Assembly: GCF_001618385.1 (NCBI RefSeq)
Contig: NZ_BDCR01000004.1
Coordinates: 620,001-684,000, forward strand
Source: Paludibacter jiangxiensis
GTDB taxonomy: Bacteria; Bacteroidota; Bacteroidia; Bacteroidales; Paludibacteraceae
Reading direction: 5' to 3'
Length of the DNA: 64,000 nucleotides
The position numbers and the translations under genes are program-made. The notes under the pieces are model-generated. The model saw nothing but the letters and a program-made list of their open reading frames with translations, did not search any database and was not told the DNA's origin. This document shows positions 1 to 8,933 of this stretch, in pieces (position 1 is the first letter of the stretch; each line of letters opens with the position of its first letter).

Positions 1-569
<569 letters not shown>

Positions 570-571
570 TC

Positions 572-637
572 AAACACGAAGTCACTAAGACACAAAAAAT
601 AATGATTGTCTCTTCGTGACTTTGCGTCTTTGTGTTT
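572..637. repeat. Imperfect inverted repeat between cobU and cobT
   Basis: Arms at 572-596 and 613-637 pair at 19 of 25 positions around a 16-nt loop. The wording (ACACAAAGACGCAAAGTCACGAAG type) is that of short intergenic repeats common in Bacteroidetes. As RNA it could form a hairpin in the cobU-cobT spacer. No U-run follows on the minus strand, so a strong terminator is not indicated. Confidence 0.6.
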
Positions 638-638
638 A

Positions 639-1154
639 TTATTGTTTTTTTATTTTGACCGGAATGCCCGACACCATCAGGTAAACCTCGTCGGCCATGG
701 CGGCAATATGCTGATTGATCCATCCCTGCAAATCGGCAAACTTACGCGCCGACTCCTCCACCGGATGTATGCCCATTCCCAATTCGTTGCTCACCACAAT
801 CAGATCCATCTCTTTGGCGGCAAAACGTCCCCACTCCGCTTTAGCCTCCGCCAGCGATTTCTCCATATCAAAACCGTTATCGAAAAAAATATTCGTCAGC
901 CAAAGGGTAACACAGTCAAGCAATACTGTTTTGCCATCTACGGGTGTAGAAGAGAGTTGCTTCTCCTCTTCTATATTGATCCAGTGCGGTCCGCGATCGT
1001 TCTGATGACGTTCGATCCGTTTGCGGAAATCATCATCCCACACGCGAGCCGTAGCTAGGTAAACGGGATGTTCACTACGCTGTTCGGCCAGCTCCTGCGC
1101 AAAGCGGCTTTTACCCGATCGGGCACCTCCGGTGATAAATGTGATATGAGACAT
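639..1154 (-). CDS. cobU: CobU, adenosylcobinamide kinase / adenosylcobinamide-phosphate guanylyltransferase
   Basis: Bifunctional enzyme that phosphorylates adenosylcobinamide and transfers GMP to give AdoCbi-GDP, the upper half of nucleotide-loop assembly. The 171-residue protein starts with the P-loop GGARSGKS (residues 9-16) and has the RIERHQNDR motif with His50, equivalent to the guanylylated His of the family; a late SNELGMGIHP motif is also typical. The frame opens further upstream at 1175, but the ATG at 1154 fits the family N-terminus, where the strand and P-loop begin almost at once. It lies in the B12 operon between the DUF4430 gene and cobT. The next gene upstream is 240 bp away across repeat-like spacer. 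Confidence 0.95.
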   Translation of the reverse strand: MSHITFITGGARSGKSRFAQELAEQRSEHPVYLATARVWDDDFRKRIERHQNDRGPHWINIEEEKQLSSTPVDGKTVLLDCVTLWLTNIFFDNGFDMEKSLAEAKAEWGRFAAKEMDLIVVSNELGMGIHPVEESARKFADLQGWINQHIAAMADEVYLMVSGIPVKIKKQ

Positions 1155-1394
1155 GTTTGTTAGATAAAAGAACAAAGAATCAAGAACAAAGACAATCTGA
1201 CTTCTGTAGATTAACTTGTTTACTTGTCAACTTGTTAGTTTGTTTCCTATTTTAGATTTAAACGGCAAATTTGCGCTCCCGAATCCTTTTCTCCAAAACA
1301 CACTCACAATCTGTCGATTGCCGCATTTCGAAGCCAAGTACCGGAAGCGCAAACTCTCTATAGTTTTGTAATCGCTTTCTGCGTAATAAAAAGC
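1155..1394. other. Low-complexity spacer between the DUF4430 gene and cobU
   Basis: A 240-bp gap within an otherwise compact operon. It holds reiterated short words (AAGAACAAAGA, ACTTGTTTACTTGTCAACTTGTT) at 1165-1245. TTTGCGCT near 1268 and AGCGCAAA near 1345 are complementary and could close a stem of about 85 nt. No reading frame or convincing promoter was seen. Confidence 0.4.
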
Positions 1395-1811
1395 CTACTG
1401 TCCTTTTGACGGATTGTCCACTTTCCACGAGCAGACATCCTCCACATATCGCCAGCTAACGGTATCGCCGGGTTTCAGCATTTGGTACAATGCCAGCTTT
1501 TTCGGTGCTTTACCGTTGATCCGATAATACCAGGCCATTTTGCCCCGTTCACCCTTTACCTGATCGATCGCCGTCACAAAAACATACGACCCGACCGGAT
1601 GTGTTTCCGTTTCGGCTGCTTCCTGCAAAGCGCCGAGCACCGCGATGCCGGGAAACCACGCCACTTTCACCGTTTTCGGGGACTGAGCTTTTCCATAATC
1701 GATCTCCACGGTGATCTCCTTTTTCGTCTGCTGCACTTTATTATTTCCTCCGAATGAAACGGCCGGCATAACAAGCAACAGAAAGAAAAGAATGTATATT
1801 TTTGCTCTCAT
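1395..1811 (-). CDS. Secreted DUF4430 (transcobalamin C-terminal-like) protein
   Basis: A 138-residue protein with an N-terminal signal peptide (about residues 1-21, hydrophobic IYILFFLLLVMPAVSF) and no lipobox Cys, so probably soluble and periplasmic. The mature part matches the DUF4430 fold, which is related to the C-terminal domain of intrinsic factor and transcobalamin: an early beta strand (EITVEIDYG), then WYYRINGKAP and the closing LKPGDTVSWRYV. It sits between the BtuB-like receptor and cobU in a cobalamin-riboswitch operon. Inference: it binds or hands over corrinoids at the outer membrane or in the periplasm. The fold assignment is by motif only, and the function is not established by the sequence. 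Confidence 0.75.
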   Translation of the reverse strand: MRAKIYILFFLLLVMPAVSFGGNNKVQQTKKEITVEIDYGKAQSPKTVKVAWFPGIAVLGALQEAAETETHPVGSYVFVTAIDQVKGERGKMAWYYRINGKAPKKLALYQMLKPGDTVSWRYVEDVCSWKVDNPSKGQ

Positions 1812-1893
1812 CCGTAAATAATTTGGTCAGGACAAAGACATCTTCTGTTTTTCTCAGATTGTCTTTGTTCTTTGTTCTTTACTCTTTGTTTCC

Positions 1894-4026
1894 TTAAAAC
1901 GCATACGACAGTTTTGCCACAATACTACGGCCCGGCATGTTATACCCGTCTTTTTCGGTATAGTTTTCATCCAACAGGTTCGAAGCGGTAATTCCGAAAT
2001 TGACTTTCTGCGAATAGGCATATCCAATAGAATAATCGAAAACCATATAAGCCGGCAACTGCAACATTTTGTCGGAAGCTGCATATCCTCCCTGAGTATA
2101 ATAATCGGTCGATTTGATGCCCGGACGAAGGTAACTGAAGTTATCCTTCTCGAGACGTGTGCCGATTAAACGTCCGTTCAGGCGCATATTTACTTTACCG
2201 TATTGATAGTTCAATCCGAAGTTACCGTTGGTATTACGGGCAAACTGCATATCATAGGTTTTTACCACACCGCTTACCGTTTGAGTAAAGTCATTTTTCA
2301 GCATCCAGGTAAAGTTGGCATACGCTTCGAGCAACAGTTTCGGACTGATAAATTTACCGAAATTAAATGCAGAAACCAGCTCCAGACCGTTCATCGTCGA
2401 TTGATTGGCATTCGTAAACGTAGTACCGGCAGCAACGTATTGGTTCACAATTTTGTTGTCGTACAAAGTATGAAAATAGGTAACGTCAAGTTTCAAACCG
2501 GCATCCGCAGAGGTATAGCTCAATCCGAAATCGGTAGTACGCGATTTTTCCGGTTTCAGATTGGGATTGCCTATATAATCGGTCGAATAGGTCACACCGC
2601 CATAAGTATATTTCATGGTGTATTTACCTGACATCTGATAAGCATCAGGCACATAGAAAGCCGTTCCGTACGAAGCGTGAGCCTTGAAATTCCAGAAAGC
2701 ATATTGCGCACCTACCGACGGATTGACGGTATTGTAATGGGCATTTGCATCCGGGGCATTCAACGCTGCATTGGCATCGATATGGTAATTGAACCGATCG
2801 TAGCGCAAACCTGCATTCACGTTCAAATCATTCCAGTTGTAAACGGCCTGACCGAACAACGCAATGTTGGTAAAGCGATTATCTGGTTTGTAGGGAGCTG
2901 TTTCAACGCCTTTGGCTGAATAGTTATTCGAGGTATAATCGTACACCTTAATATCCTGACCTACTGTAAAATTGAGGTTACCAAACTTATAGCCGTCCTG
3001 CAACTGATAACCGTACTCTTTGGTGGAACTGGTAAAATTGATAAATCCAGCGTCGGTGTTGTCCGAATAATTTGGATTCTTATCGTTGGTGTAGTAAGGC
3101 GCAAAACGAAAATGATTCACCGCGTTTTGCTGTTCCAACGAAGCATAGAGATTAAAACGATTTACGTCTTTCTTGCTTTGTCCGTACGAACTCCAGTAAT
3201 TACCGGCAGTCTCCACATCGTAAGCATAAGTATAGCTACCTTCGGCACGCACTTTCCACTGCGGATTCATTTTATAGTCGGCAAAAGCATTGGCTACGTT
3301 CAACTCGTACTGAGTGTTGTCCATTGCATCGCCATACGAAGCCTTGTCAAGGATCAATTTATCGGCTTCGGTCATATTCAGCAAGTTGTGCTGACCGATG
3401 CGGTAATCTTTCGTCTGTTGTTGGCGACTGTAGCTCAAACCGTAGCTGAACTTATCGTTCGCCACACCAGTAAAGTTAGCGCCCAGCTTGTTATAACCGA
3501 AACTACCTGCTTCGACAGAGGCGCTACCCTGAGATTTTTTACCTGCTTTTTTGGTGATGATATTAATAACACCACCCATGGCATCCGAACCGTACAACAC
3601 TGCATACGGGCCTTTGATCACCTCGATGCGTTCCACATTATCGACAGCAATAGTCGCCAGATTGGTGGTACCTGCCGATTCGCCGTTGATAAGCACAAGC
3701 ACTACACTGCGGTTGTGAGCGCTGGGCGAAAAGCCACGCATAGCAACCTGAGCCGACAACCCGGGGTATTGGATAATATCCAGATTAGTAGCTCGTTTCA
3801 ACACCTCAGCAAGATTGTCGTTCGGAAGTGCTTTGAGTGTACTTCCCGATATGATTTCCACTTTTTGAGGAATACTTTTCAGTAAATTTCCGGAACGTGA
3901 AGCGTTTACAACCACTTCATTCATTTGATATGAGCGAATGGAATCGCCGTCCTGTGGTTTAAGTCCTGCAGCAAAAACCGAAGTTCCTGCCGTCAAAACC
4001 GCAACCGATAGTAACAGTTTTCTCAT
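1894..4026 (-). CDS. btuB: BtuB-like TonB-dependent corrinoid receptor
   Basis: Outer-membrane receptor of 710 residues that would import cobalamin or cobinamide using TonB energy. The signal peptide covers roughly residues 1-20 (ends SVFAAG). The plug domain follows with MNEVVVNASRSG, VAMRGFSPSAHNRSVVLVLINGE and ERIEVIKGPYAVLYGSDAMGGVINI. A 22-strand-type barrel ends in a terminal aromatic (LSYAF). The substrate is inferred from operon position: downstream of btuFCD and under the cobalamin riboswitch. A 128-bp gap with a perfect 13-bp hairpin separates it from btuD. The length is slightly above that of E. coli BtuB (about 610), as in Bacteroidetes homologues. Confidence 0.9.
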   Translation of the reverse strand: MRKLLLSVAVLTAGTSVFAAGLKPQDGDSIRSYQMNEVVVNASRSGNLLKSIPQKVEIISGSTLKALPNDNLAEVLKRATNLDIIQYPGLSAQVAMRGFSPSAHNRSVVLVLINGESAGTTNLATIAVDNVERIEVIKGPYAVLYGSDAMGGVINIITKKAGKKSQGSASVEAGSFGYNKLGANFTGVANDKFSYGLSYSRQQQTKDYRIGQHNLLNMTEADKLILDKASYGDAMDNTQYELNVANAFADYKMNPQWKVRAEGSYTYAYDVETAGNYWSSYGQSKKDVNRFNLYASLEQQNAVNHFRFAPYYTNDKNPNYSDNTDAGFINFTSSTKEYGYQLQDGYKFGNLNFTVGQDIKVYDYTSNNYSAKGVETAPYKPDNRFTNIALFGQAVYNWNDLNVNAGLRYDRFNYHIDANAALNAPDANAHYNTVNPSVGAQYAFWNFKAHASYGTAFYVPDAYQMSGKYTMKYTYGGVTYSTDYIGNPNLKPEKSRTTDFGLSYTSADAGLKLDVTYFHTLYDNKIVNQYVAAGTTFTNANQSTMNGLELVSAFNFGKFISPKLLLEAYANFTWMLKNDFTQTVSGVVKTYDMQFARNTNGNFGLNYQYGKVNMRLNGRLIGTRLEKDNFSYLRPGIKSTDYYTQGGYAASDKMLQLPAYMVFDYSIGYAYSQKVNFGITASNLLDENYTEKDGYNMPGRSIVAKLSYAF

Positions 4027-4124
4027 TTGTTTTTAATTATTTGTTGAATTGAATGTGGTTCCTCTCAGCACTATCCGGAATGGCTGGTTGGAACGGGTTT
4101 ATCGTTTAATTCGATTATTTTCAA

Positions 4125-4153
4125 CTTTTCTAAAGTTCCAAACTTTAGAAAAG
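4125..4153 (-). other. Perfect 13-bp stem-loop between btuD and btuB
   Basis: Arms 4125-4137 and 4141-4153 (CTTTTCTAAAGTT and its exact complement) enclose a 3-nt loop, starting 2 bases after the btuD stop. No U-run follows on the minus strand, so it is a weak terminator candidate. An mRNA stabiliser, processing site or partial attenuator that sets receptor against ABC-transporter levels fits equally well. That role is inferred. Confidence 0.6.
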
Positions 4154-4155
4154 GT

Positions 4156-4980
4156 TTATTCTCTTTCTTTTTTCAATTTTTCTATCTGATGACGCGGCAC
4201 CAGAAAAACGGTCGGGCGTCCCGTAACGGGATTTGGGCGGGTTACCACCACCGTTCTGTATACTTCTTCGATGATGGAGAACTGCAATACCTCATCGGGC
4301 ATGCCCTGCGTATGGAGTTTTCCGCCATTCAGCAGCAACAACTTATTGCAGTACGAGCTGGCCAGATTCAGGTCGTGAATAATCATCAGCACCGTCAATC
4401 CCAGTTCGCAATTGAGTTCCCGCACCAGATCGAGCACCTGCACCTGATGGCTGATGTCGAGTTGCGAGGTCGGTTCATCGAGCAACAAGAGCTTCGGCTC
4501 CTGCGTAAGCGCCCGGGCCATCGCCGCCAGTTGCCGTTCACCGCCGCTGAGCGACGAGAGCGGCTGATCGCGGTATTTCAGAATACCCGTGAGCTCCATA
4601 TATTTTTCGGCTTTCGCCACATCTTCTCTCTTTTCAAAAAACTGAAACAGTTCGCGATAAGGCAAACGCCCCAGCAATACATATTCCAATACCGACATCG
4701 AGGTATCCTCAATATGCTGAGTCACCACGGCAATAGTCTGCGCTTTCTGTCGCACCGGCATCGCACTCAACTCTTTTCCTTCGAGCAGCATGCTTCCCGA
4801 TGATCTTTTCAGGTCGCCAAGCAGCATCTTCACCAGCGTACTTTTGCCCGACCCGTTCGGCCCGATAATGCCGGCAAAATCACCTTTATCGAGCGTAAAG
4901 CCGATCTGTTGCAAGTTGAAGCTTTTATATCCGCCACACAAGGCGTCTATCTGCAATAAAGGATTCTTTATTTCTTCCAT
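4156..4980 (-). CDS. btuD: BtuD-like corrinoid ABC transporter ATPase
   Basis: ATP-binding subunit (274 residues) of the inner-membrane corrinoid importer. Visible motifs are Walker A GPNGSGKST (residues 40-48), the ABC signature LSGGERQ (144-150), Walker B LLLLDEP (164-170) and the switch His in IIHDLNLAS. The start overlaps the btuC stop by 13 bp, which suggests translational coupling. Family alone cannot separate cobalamin from iron-siderophore (FecE-type) transporters; the riboswitch and the neighbours cobO, cobU and cobT decide for B12. The C-terminal extension of about 20 residues rich in Lys and Glu is not diagnostic. Confidence 0.92.
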   Translation of the reverse strand: MEEIKNPLLQIDALCGGYKSFNLQQIGFTLDKGDFAGIIGPNGSGKSTLVKMLLGDLKRSSGSMLLEGKELSAMPVRQKAQTIAVVTQHIEDTSMSVLEYVLLGRLPYRELFQFFEKREDVAKAEKYMELTGILKYRDQPLSSLSGGERQLAAMARALTQEPKLLLLDEPTSQLDISHQVQVLDLVRELNCELGLTVLMIIHDLNLASSYCNKLLLLNGGKLHTQGMPDEVLQFSIIEEVYRTVVVTRPNPVTGRPTVFLVPRHQIEKLKKERE

Positions 4981-5978
4981 GCCGAACCCTTTCTACTTAA
5001 AAGAATGATAAACAACACGCCTCCGGTAATTCCCGTCAGTACGCCCACCGGCAATTCGTTGGGTGCAATGAGCGTGCGGGCCAGTACGTCGCAGACGATC
5101 AGAAACAGACCGCCACCCAGAAAACTTGCCGAGAGCAGAATGCGGTAGTCCGATCCTACGGCACGCCGCATCAGGTGCGGAATGACCAGACCAACAAAAC
5201 CGATAATACCGGCAATGGAGACGCACAAACCTGTCAGCAACGATGCTAGTACAAACAGCACCCGGATCGTCAGCTTTACATTGATGCCCAGATGTATTGC
5301 TTCGTCTTCGCCCAAACGCAGGGCATTCAGTGCATGTGCAAACAAATGCGTCAGCAGAAATACTCCAATACTACCGAACAACATCAGGCGAATGAGTCGC
5401 ACATCGGGCTGTTCCAGCGATCCCATTGTCCAGAAGATAATATTGTGCATATCTTCGGCTGTCGATATCGACAGTAAAAACATCAGCAACGACGAGCAGA
5501 CAAAACTAATCATTACGCCCGTGAGCAACATCCGGTTGATATTGGCGGCACTCTTGCCCATTCCCAGCACATACACCAGAAAGATGGTAACGAAAGCCCC
5601 GGCAAAACCGGCCACCGGAAGAAGCAATCCTCCCAGCGAGAAAGCGGTTCCCAGAACGATCATCAACGCCACGCCGAGCGAAGCGCCTCCCGATATTCCG
5701 AGTGTAAAGGGCTCCACCAGCGGATTGCGGTAAATGCCCTGTAAAATAACGCCCGACAAACTCAACGACGCTCCCACGGCAAACGCCAGCAACAGGCGCG
5801 GAACGCGCAGGTTCATCAATACGGAATACTCCATGCTGTCGGCATGTTGCAACACGTAGGGCAACTGCTTCCACGAGATATTGATGTCGCCCGAAAGCAG
5901 CGACCAGACTGATGCCACTACCAGCAACACCAGCAGTAACACCAAAAATCCGACGCGATATAGTTTGAATATTTTCAT
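4968..5978 (-). CDS. btuC: BtuC-like corrinoid ABC transporter permease
   Basis: FecCD/BtuC-family permease of 336 residues with about ten membrane helices, which forms the inner-membrane channel with BtuD and takes substrate from BtuF. Typical signatures are RVPRLLLAFAVGASLSLSG near residue 60, NPLVEPFTLGISGGASLG, and the cytoplasmic coupling segment around AGIIGFVGLVIPHLMRR (about 250-270). The gene starts directly at the cobO stop (5979) and runs 13 bp into btuD. These contacts make cobO-btuC-btuD one transcriptional unit. Confidence 0.93.
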   Translation of the reverse strand: MKIFKLYRVGFLVLLLVLLVVASVWSLLSGDINISWKQLPYVLQHADSMEYSVLMNLRVPRLLLAFAVGASLSLSGVILQGIYRNPLVEPFTLGISGGASLGVALMIVLGTAFSLGGLLLPVAGFAGAFVTIFLVYVLGMGKSAANINRMLLTGVMISFVCSSLLMFLLSISTAEDMHNIIFWTMGSLEQPDVRLIRLMLFGSIGVFLLTHLFAHALNALRLGEDEAIHLGINVKLTIRVLFVLASLLTGLCVSIAGIIGFVGLVIPHLMRRAVGSDYRILLSASFLGGGLFLIVCDVLARTLIAPNELPVGVLTGITGGVLFIILLSRKGSAWKK

Positions 5979-6509
5979 TTAAAACTCTATTCCCTCCCGG
6001 CTACGAATCTTCTTATCGTAGGGATGTTTTATCTTTTTAATTTCGCTCACGTAATCGGCCAGGCCTATCACAGCTTCGGTGGCTCCCCGACCGGTAATGA
6101 CCAGTTCCAGCGTTGCCGGCTTCGATTTGATCAGGTCGAGCAGCAGCTCCTCTTCCAGATAATTATCACGTACCGAGATATTCAGTTCGTCGAGAATCAT
6201 CAGGTCGTAACCGGCGGCAAAAAACTCACTTTTGATCTTGTCTACCGCATCGTATGTCTCCTGCCTAATTACATTCTCGTCCAGCGAACGATTCAGATGC
6301 GGGTGCCCCTTGGCAAAATTGAACACCTCGGCGCCCAGTTTACGCAGACTCTGCATCTCGTTATAACCGTATTTCTCCGGGTCTTTGCAAAAGGAGCAGT
6401 AGCACACCTTCTGACCGTGACCCAGCGCGCGGGTCGCCAGTCCGATAGCAGCTGTGGTTTTCCCCTTGCCGTCGCCCGTATATATATGTATCAAACCGTT
6501 ATTTTTCAT
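5979..6509 (-). CDS. cobO: Cob(I)alamin adenosyltransferase (CobA/CobO/BtuR type)
   Basis: ATP:corrinoid adenosyltransferase that attaches the 5'-deoxyadenosyl upper ligand to cob(I)alamin or cobinamide. The P-loop GDGKGKTTAAIG lies near residue 13, and LMILDELNISV supplies the Walker-B-like acidic residues. The end HPYDKKIRSREGIEF is the typical family tail. The ATG at 6509 (MKNNGLIHIY) is preferred over the in-frame ATG at 6524 because the first beta strand follows directly; it gives 176 residues. It abuts btuC. Placing adenosylation among transport genes is common in B12 salvage operons. Confidence 0.93.
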   Translation of the reverse strand: MKNNGLIHIYTGDGKGKTTAAIGLATRALGHGQKVCYCSFCKDPEKYGYNEMQSLRKLGAEVFNFAKGHPHLNRSLDENVIRQETYDAVDKIKSEFFAAGYDLMILDELNISVRDNYLEEELLLDLIKSKPATLELVITGRGATEAVIGLADYVSEIKKIKHPYDKKIRSREGIEF

Positions 6510-6563
6510 TGACAATTTTATCATTTACGATTTACGATTCCCATAACTCCGTCCGTTATGCCA

Positions 6564-6613
6564 GATTACTGTTTACTGAGTACTGTTTACTGTCTACTGA
6601 GTACTGCCTACTA
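6564..6613. repeat. Short tandem-word repeat upstream of cobO
   Basis: The btuF-cobO spacer is built from near-repeats of TACTG(T/A)(T/G)TACTG: TACTGTTTACTGAGTACTG, then TACTGTCTACTGAGTACTG. The last few bases overlap the 3' end of btuF. Similar wordy spacers occur at 1165-1245, 1815-1890 and 7570-7630. The function is unknown; slippage products are possible. Confidence 0.5.
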
Positions 6614-7411
6614 TCTCAACGCCTTCATCATCACCTCCAGCGTTTCGGCAAAAGTGACGGGAGTGGGCACGCAAGCCATATTGGAATCGATCACAATGAC
6701 CTTCTTTTTGCGGACAGCCTCCAGATTGGAGAATTTCTCCCATCGCTGCTTCTCCTCCCGATCGATATTGCCCATGGTAACAATAAAGATCACCGACGGA
6801 TTTTTGAGCAACACTGCTTCGCGGGTGATGGAACCCGAAGTCATTCCTTCGGCAATGTTCCGGCCACCGGCCAGCGAAATATAATCGTTCAGAAAAGTAT
6901 TGGGAATTACTGCAAAAAGAGGATCGACACCAAGTTGGATAAATATCTTGCGTCCATCGGCTTTGCGGGCTTTCACACGGTCGATGCGCTGCTGTACCGA
7001 CTGCAACACCTTGTCGGCAACGGCTTCGCGCCCCACCAACCGACTCAGTTGCCTGAACTGCGCACAGATTTCGGCATACGACTTCGGCATAGGGAACATC
7101 ACAACCTGAATACCAAACTTTTTCAGTTGCGCAACGGTTTCGGGAGGAGTCATCGAGGAAGCAACCACCAGATCGGGCTTAAGCGACACCACTTTTTCTA
7201 CGTTCACCTTGACAGCCGTGGCTACCACGTTCACCTTGCGGGTGGTTTTACAGTAACTGGTACAACCCACCAGCTCCTGTTCATCGCCGAGATATTGCAG
7301 GTTTTTTGTCAATGAGGGAGATAGAGAGATGATTCGTTTGGCAGGTGCTGCCAATAGCATAGCACATCCGAATGAAAGGACGAATCCGAGGAGCAATAAA
7401 CGTTTAAGCAT
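6611..7411 (-). CDS. btuF: BtuF-like periplasmic corrinoid-binding protein
   Basis: Substrate-binding protein of the B12 ABC importer, 266 residues. The signal peptide covers residues 1 to about 21 (ends MLLAAPAKR); no lipobox Cys is placed for lipidation. The mature part has the BtuF/FhuD pattern: RIISLSPSLTKNLQYLG, then VVSLKPDLVVAS, a long backbone helix (REAVADKVLQSVQQRIDRVK) and the closing lobe with VIFIVTMG. It is the first gene of the operon. The cobalamin riboswitch lies in its leader, with the B12 box about 115 nt before the start codon. Confidence 0.9.
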   Translation of the reverse strand: MLKRLLLLGFVLSFGCAMLLAAPAKRIISLSPSLTKNLQYLGDEQELVGCTSYCKTTRKVNVVATAVKVNVEKVVSLKPDLVVASSMTPPETVAQLKKFGIQVVMFPMPKSYAEICAQFRQLSRLVGREAVADKVLQSVQQRIDRVKARKADGRKIFIQLGVDPLFAVIPNTFLNDYISLAGGRNIAEGMTSGSITREAVLLKNPSVIFIVTMGNIDREEKQRWEKFSNLEAVRKKKVIVIDSNMACVPTPVTFAETLEVMMKALR

Positions 7412-7519
7412 TGTGTAAACAGTAAATAAATGCTCGGGAAACTGCTCGGAGTATGACTACAAATGGAAGTAAGAGACATGCCCATAGAACCTTTTTCCCG
7501 AAGTTCCGGTTGATAAAAG

Positions 7520-7772
7520 CACTGGCAGGTCTTCTGGCTCATCCCCGTATCTGAGGCCTTCCCATTTTAGTAATGAGTAATGAGTAATGAGTATCGAGTG
7601 TTAGAACTGCGTACTTTTTACTGCATACTGCTTACCGAAAACAGTGGCAATGGTATTTCAGATACGTTTATGGGATTTACAGCTGCGGGTACAGCTCCGG
7701 AATAGTTCGTCAGCGACAAACGCACCGGATTCCCTTTTGGATCGTTTCCAGCACAGGAAACAATCACCAAAT
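7520..7772 (-). promoter_or_regulatory. Cobalamin riboswitch in the btuF leader
   Basis: Read on the minus strand, this stretch has the ordered conserved blocks of the cobalamin riboswitch: GGGAATCCGGTGCG (about 7735-7720), CGGAGCTGTACCCGC with CTGTAA (about 7700-7674), TGCCACTG (about 7645) and the B12 box AGCCAGAAGACCTGCC (7539-7524). Established role: adenosylcobalamin binding shuts off expression, here of the B12 uptake and salvage operon. The boundaries are approximate. Confidence 0.95.
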
Positions 7773-7779
7773 GCGGCGG

Positions 7780-7810
7780 CAAAGGTAAGGAAAGGTTTGA
7801 AAACTGCAAA
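7780..7810 (-). promoter_or_regulatory. Promoter of the B12 operon (TTTG-N19-TACCTTTG)
   Basis: On the minus strand TTTG (7810-7807) is followed after exactly 19 nt by TACCTTTG (7787-7780), an excellent match to the Bacteroidetes housekeeping promoter (-33 TTTG, -7 TAnnTTTG). The predicted RNA start near 7773 falls at the 5' edge of the riboswitch. Confidence 0.85.
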
Positions 7811-8189
7811 CGGATACAATCAAAATAATTTCTCCAAAACAATGACACAGCGAGGCAGACAACCAATTACAATATTGATATACAAACCAATACATATTAA
7901 CCATTAAAGCATTAAGAAAAATGAAGAAACACGTCAAGCACCTTATATTTCCTAGTTTCATAAAATTAATTTTAACCTAAAAGCTGTTTTACGAGATGTT
8001 TTTTGTAGTTTTGAAGCCAGATAACAAGCAAAGAAAGCAATGGCTGGAAGCGGATTAACAGCAAAACAGTCTTAACCACGATTAACGCAGAGAACAGGAT
8101 TACACAGAGGGAAATCAGAAACGAAAGCCGAGAGATACTAACAGGTAGATTGCATATATCAGCGTTAAACATAATTTTAAAAAAGAGCC
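7811..8189. other. Noncoding spacer with repeat-like words
   Basis: About 380 bp without a supportable gene. It contains AACCATTAAAGCATTAAG (near 7899) and AACCACGATTAACGCAGAG (near 8075), both members of short intergenic repeat vocabularies seen in Bacteroidetes. A 66-codon minus-strand frame at 7972-8172 is hydrophobic but overlaps the repeat words and is not called. No clear promoter for the downstream gene was found. Confidence 0.4.
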
Positions 8190-8927
8190 ATGAAACATGT
8201 AATCTTTATTATTGGAGTATTAATCAGTTTGCAGTTTTGCCTCGCTAATTCACTATTAATCAAAACTAGTGATTTATCAGCACAGCAGATAGCCTCAACA
8301 GATAACTCATCAAACGACACAACAAAAAATATCAAAAAACTGAGTATTAATACATCAACAAATGACAAAGAAAAAAAAGGCTTTGATTGGTATAATCTTT
8401 TGAGTGTGATTTTAGGAGGTCTTATTGGTTTATCCCCTGTAATAATTAACTTCTTTAGAAAACCCAAAATAAAAGGAAGAGTAATTAGCCAGTACGCTAA
8501 TGTATGTTTGAATGAAAAAGGCGATAAGTATTCCACAATTCTACAGAAAATCTCTATTTTCTCGGAAAACAAAAATTTTTTTCTTAAAGATATTGAAATA
8601 TTTGTAAAGTTACCTGGTCATTCTGAATTAAACTGCAAGAATTGGACATGGCGACAATTGACTTTTACCTTTGTTGAGAACGGAAACAATATTCAGAAAA
8701 AACTTATCATAGACCCCAAAGAATACTTACTCCACTTTACAGTTTTCCCTAAAGAGCAACCAATTATTGGCTATATTTCATTTACTTATGATTCAACAAA
8801 GGATGTAAAATTCGAATATGTCAAATATTTATTCAAGGATTATAAAGGCAATATTAAGGAATTAAGAATTAATGAATCTGAGATGGTTGACAACACTCAG
8901 ATATTTGATGATTCTATATGGAAATAA
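8190..8927 (+). CDS. Hypothetical AT-rich membrane protein
   Basis: Not recognised; 245 residues. The N-terminus MKHVIFIIGVLISLQFCLANS looks like a signal peptide or anchor. A Ser/Thr/Asn/Lys-rich stretch follows (about 30-65), then one membrane segment (LLSVILGGLIGLSPVIINFF, about 70-90), then a soluble C-terminal domain of about 150 residues rich in beta-strand patterns. The gene is clearly more AT-rich than its neighbours and stands alone between repeat spacers, which suggests transfer. The C-terminal domain could be an effector or sensor domain, but nothing in the sequence fixes this. Confidence 0.7.
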   Translation: MKHVIFIIGVLISLQFCLANSLLIKTSDLSAQQIASTDNSSNDTTKNIKKLSINTSTNDKEKKGFDWYNLLSVILGGLIGLSPVIINFFRKPKIKGRVISQYANVCLNEKGDKYSTILQKISIFSENKNFFLKDIEIFVKLPGHSELNCKNWTWRQLTFTFVENGNNIQKKLIIDPKEYLLHFTVFPKEQPIIGYISFTYDSTKDVKFEYVKYLFKDYKGNIKELRINESEMVDNTQIFDDSIWK

Positions 8928-8933
8928 CACATA

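Noticed and set aside
3112-3885. 257-codon plus-strand open frame opposite the BtuB-like receptor
   Set aside because: Antisense of conserved plug and barrel codons; no independent evidence.
6509-7315. 268-codon plus-strand open frame opposite btuF
   Set aside because: The opposite strand encodes a clear BtuF protein with a signal peptide. This frame begins in a tandem-word repeat and is low-complexity, His/Leu-rich.
7972-8172. 66-codon minus-strand hydrophobic frame
   Set aside because: It overlaps repeat-type words (AACCACGATTAACGCAGAG) and has no promoter or homologous pattern.
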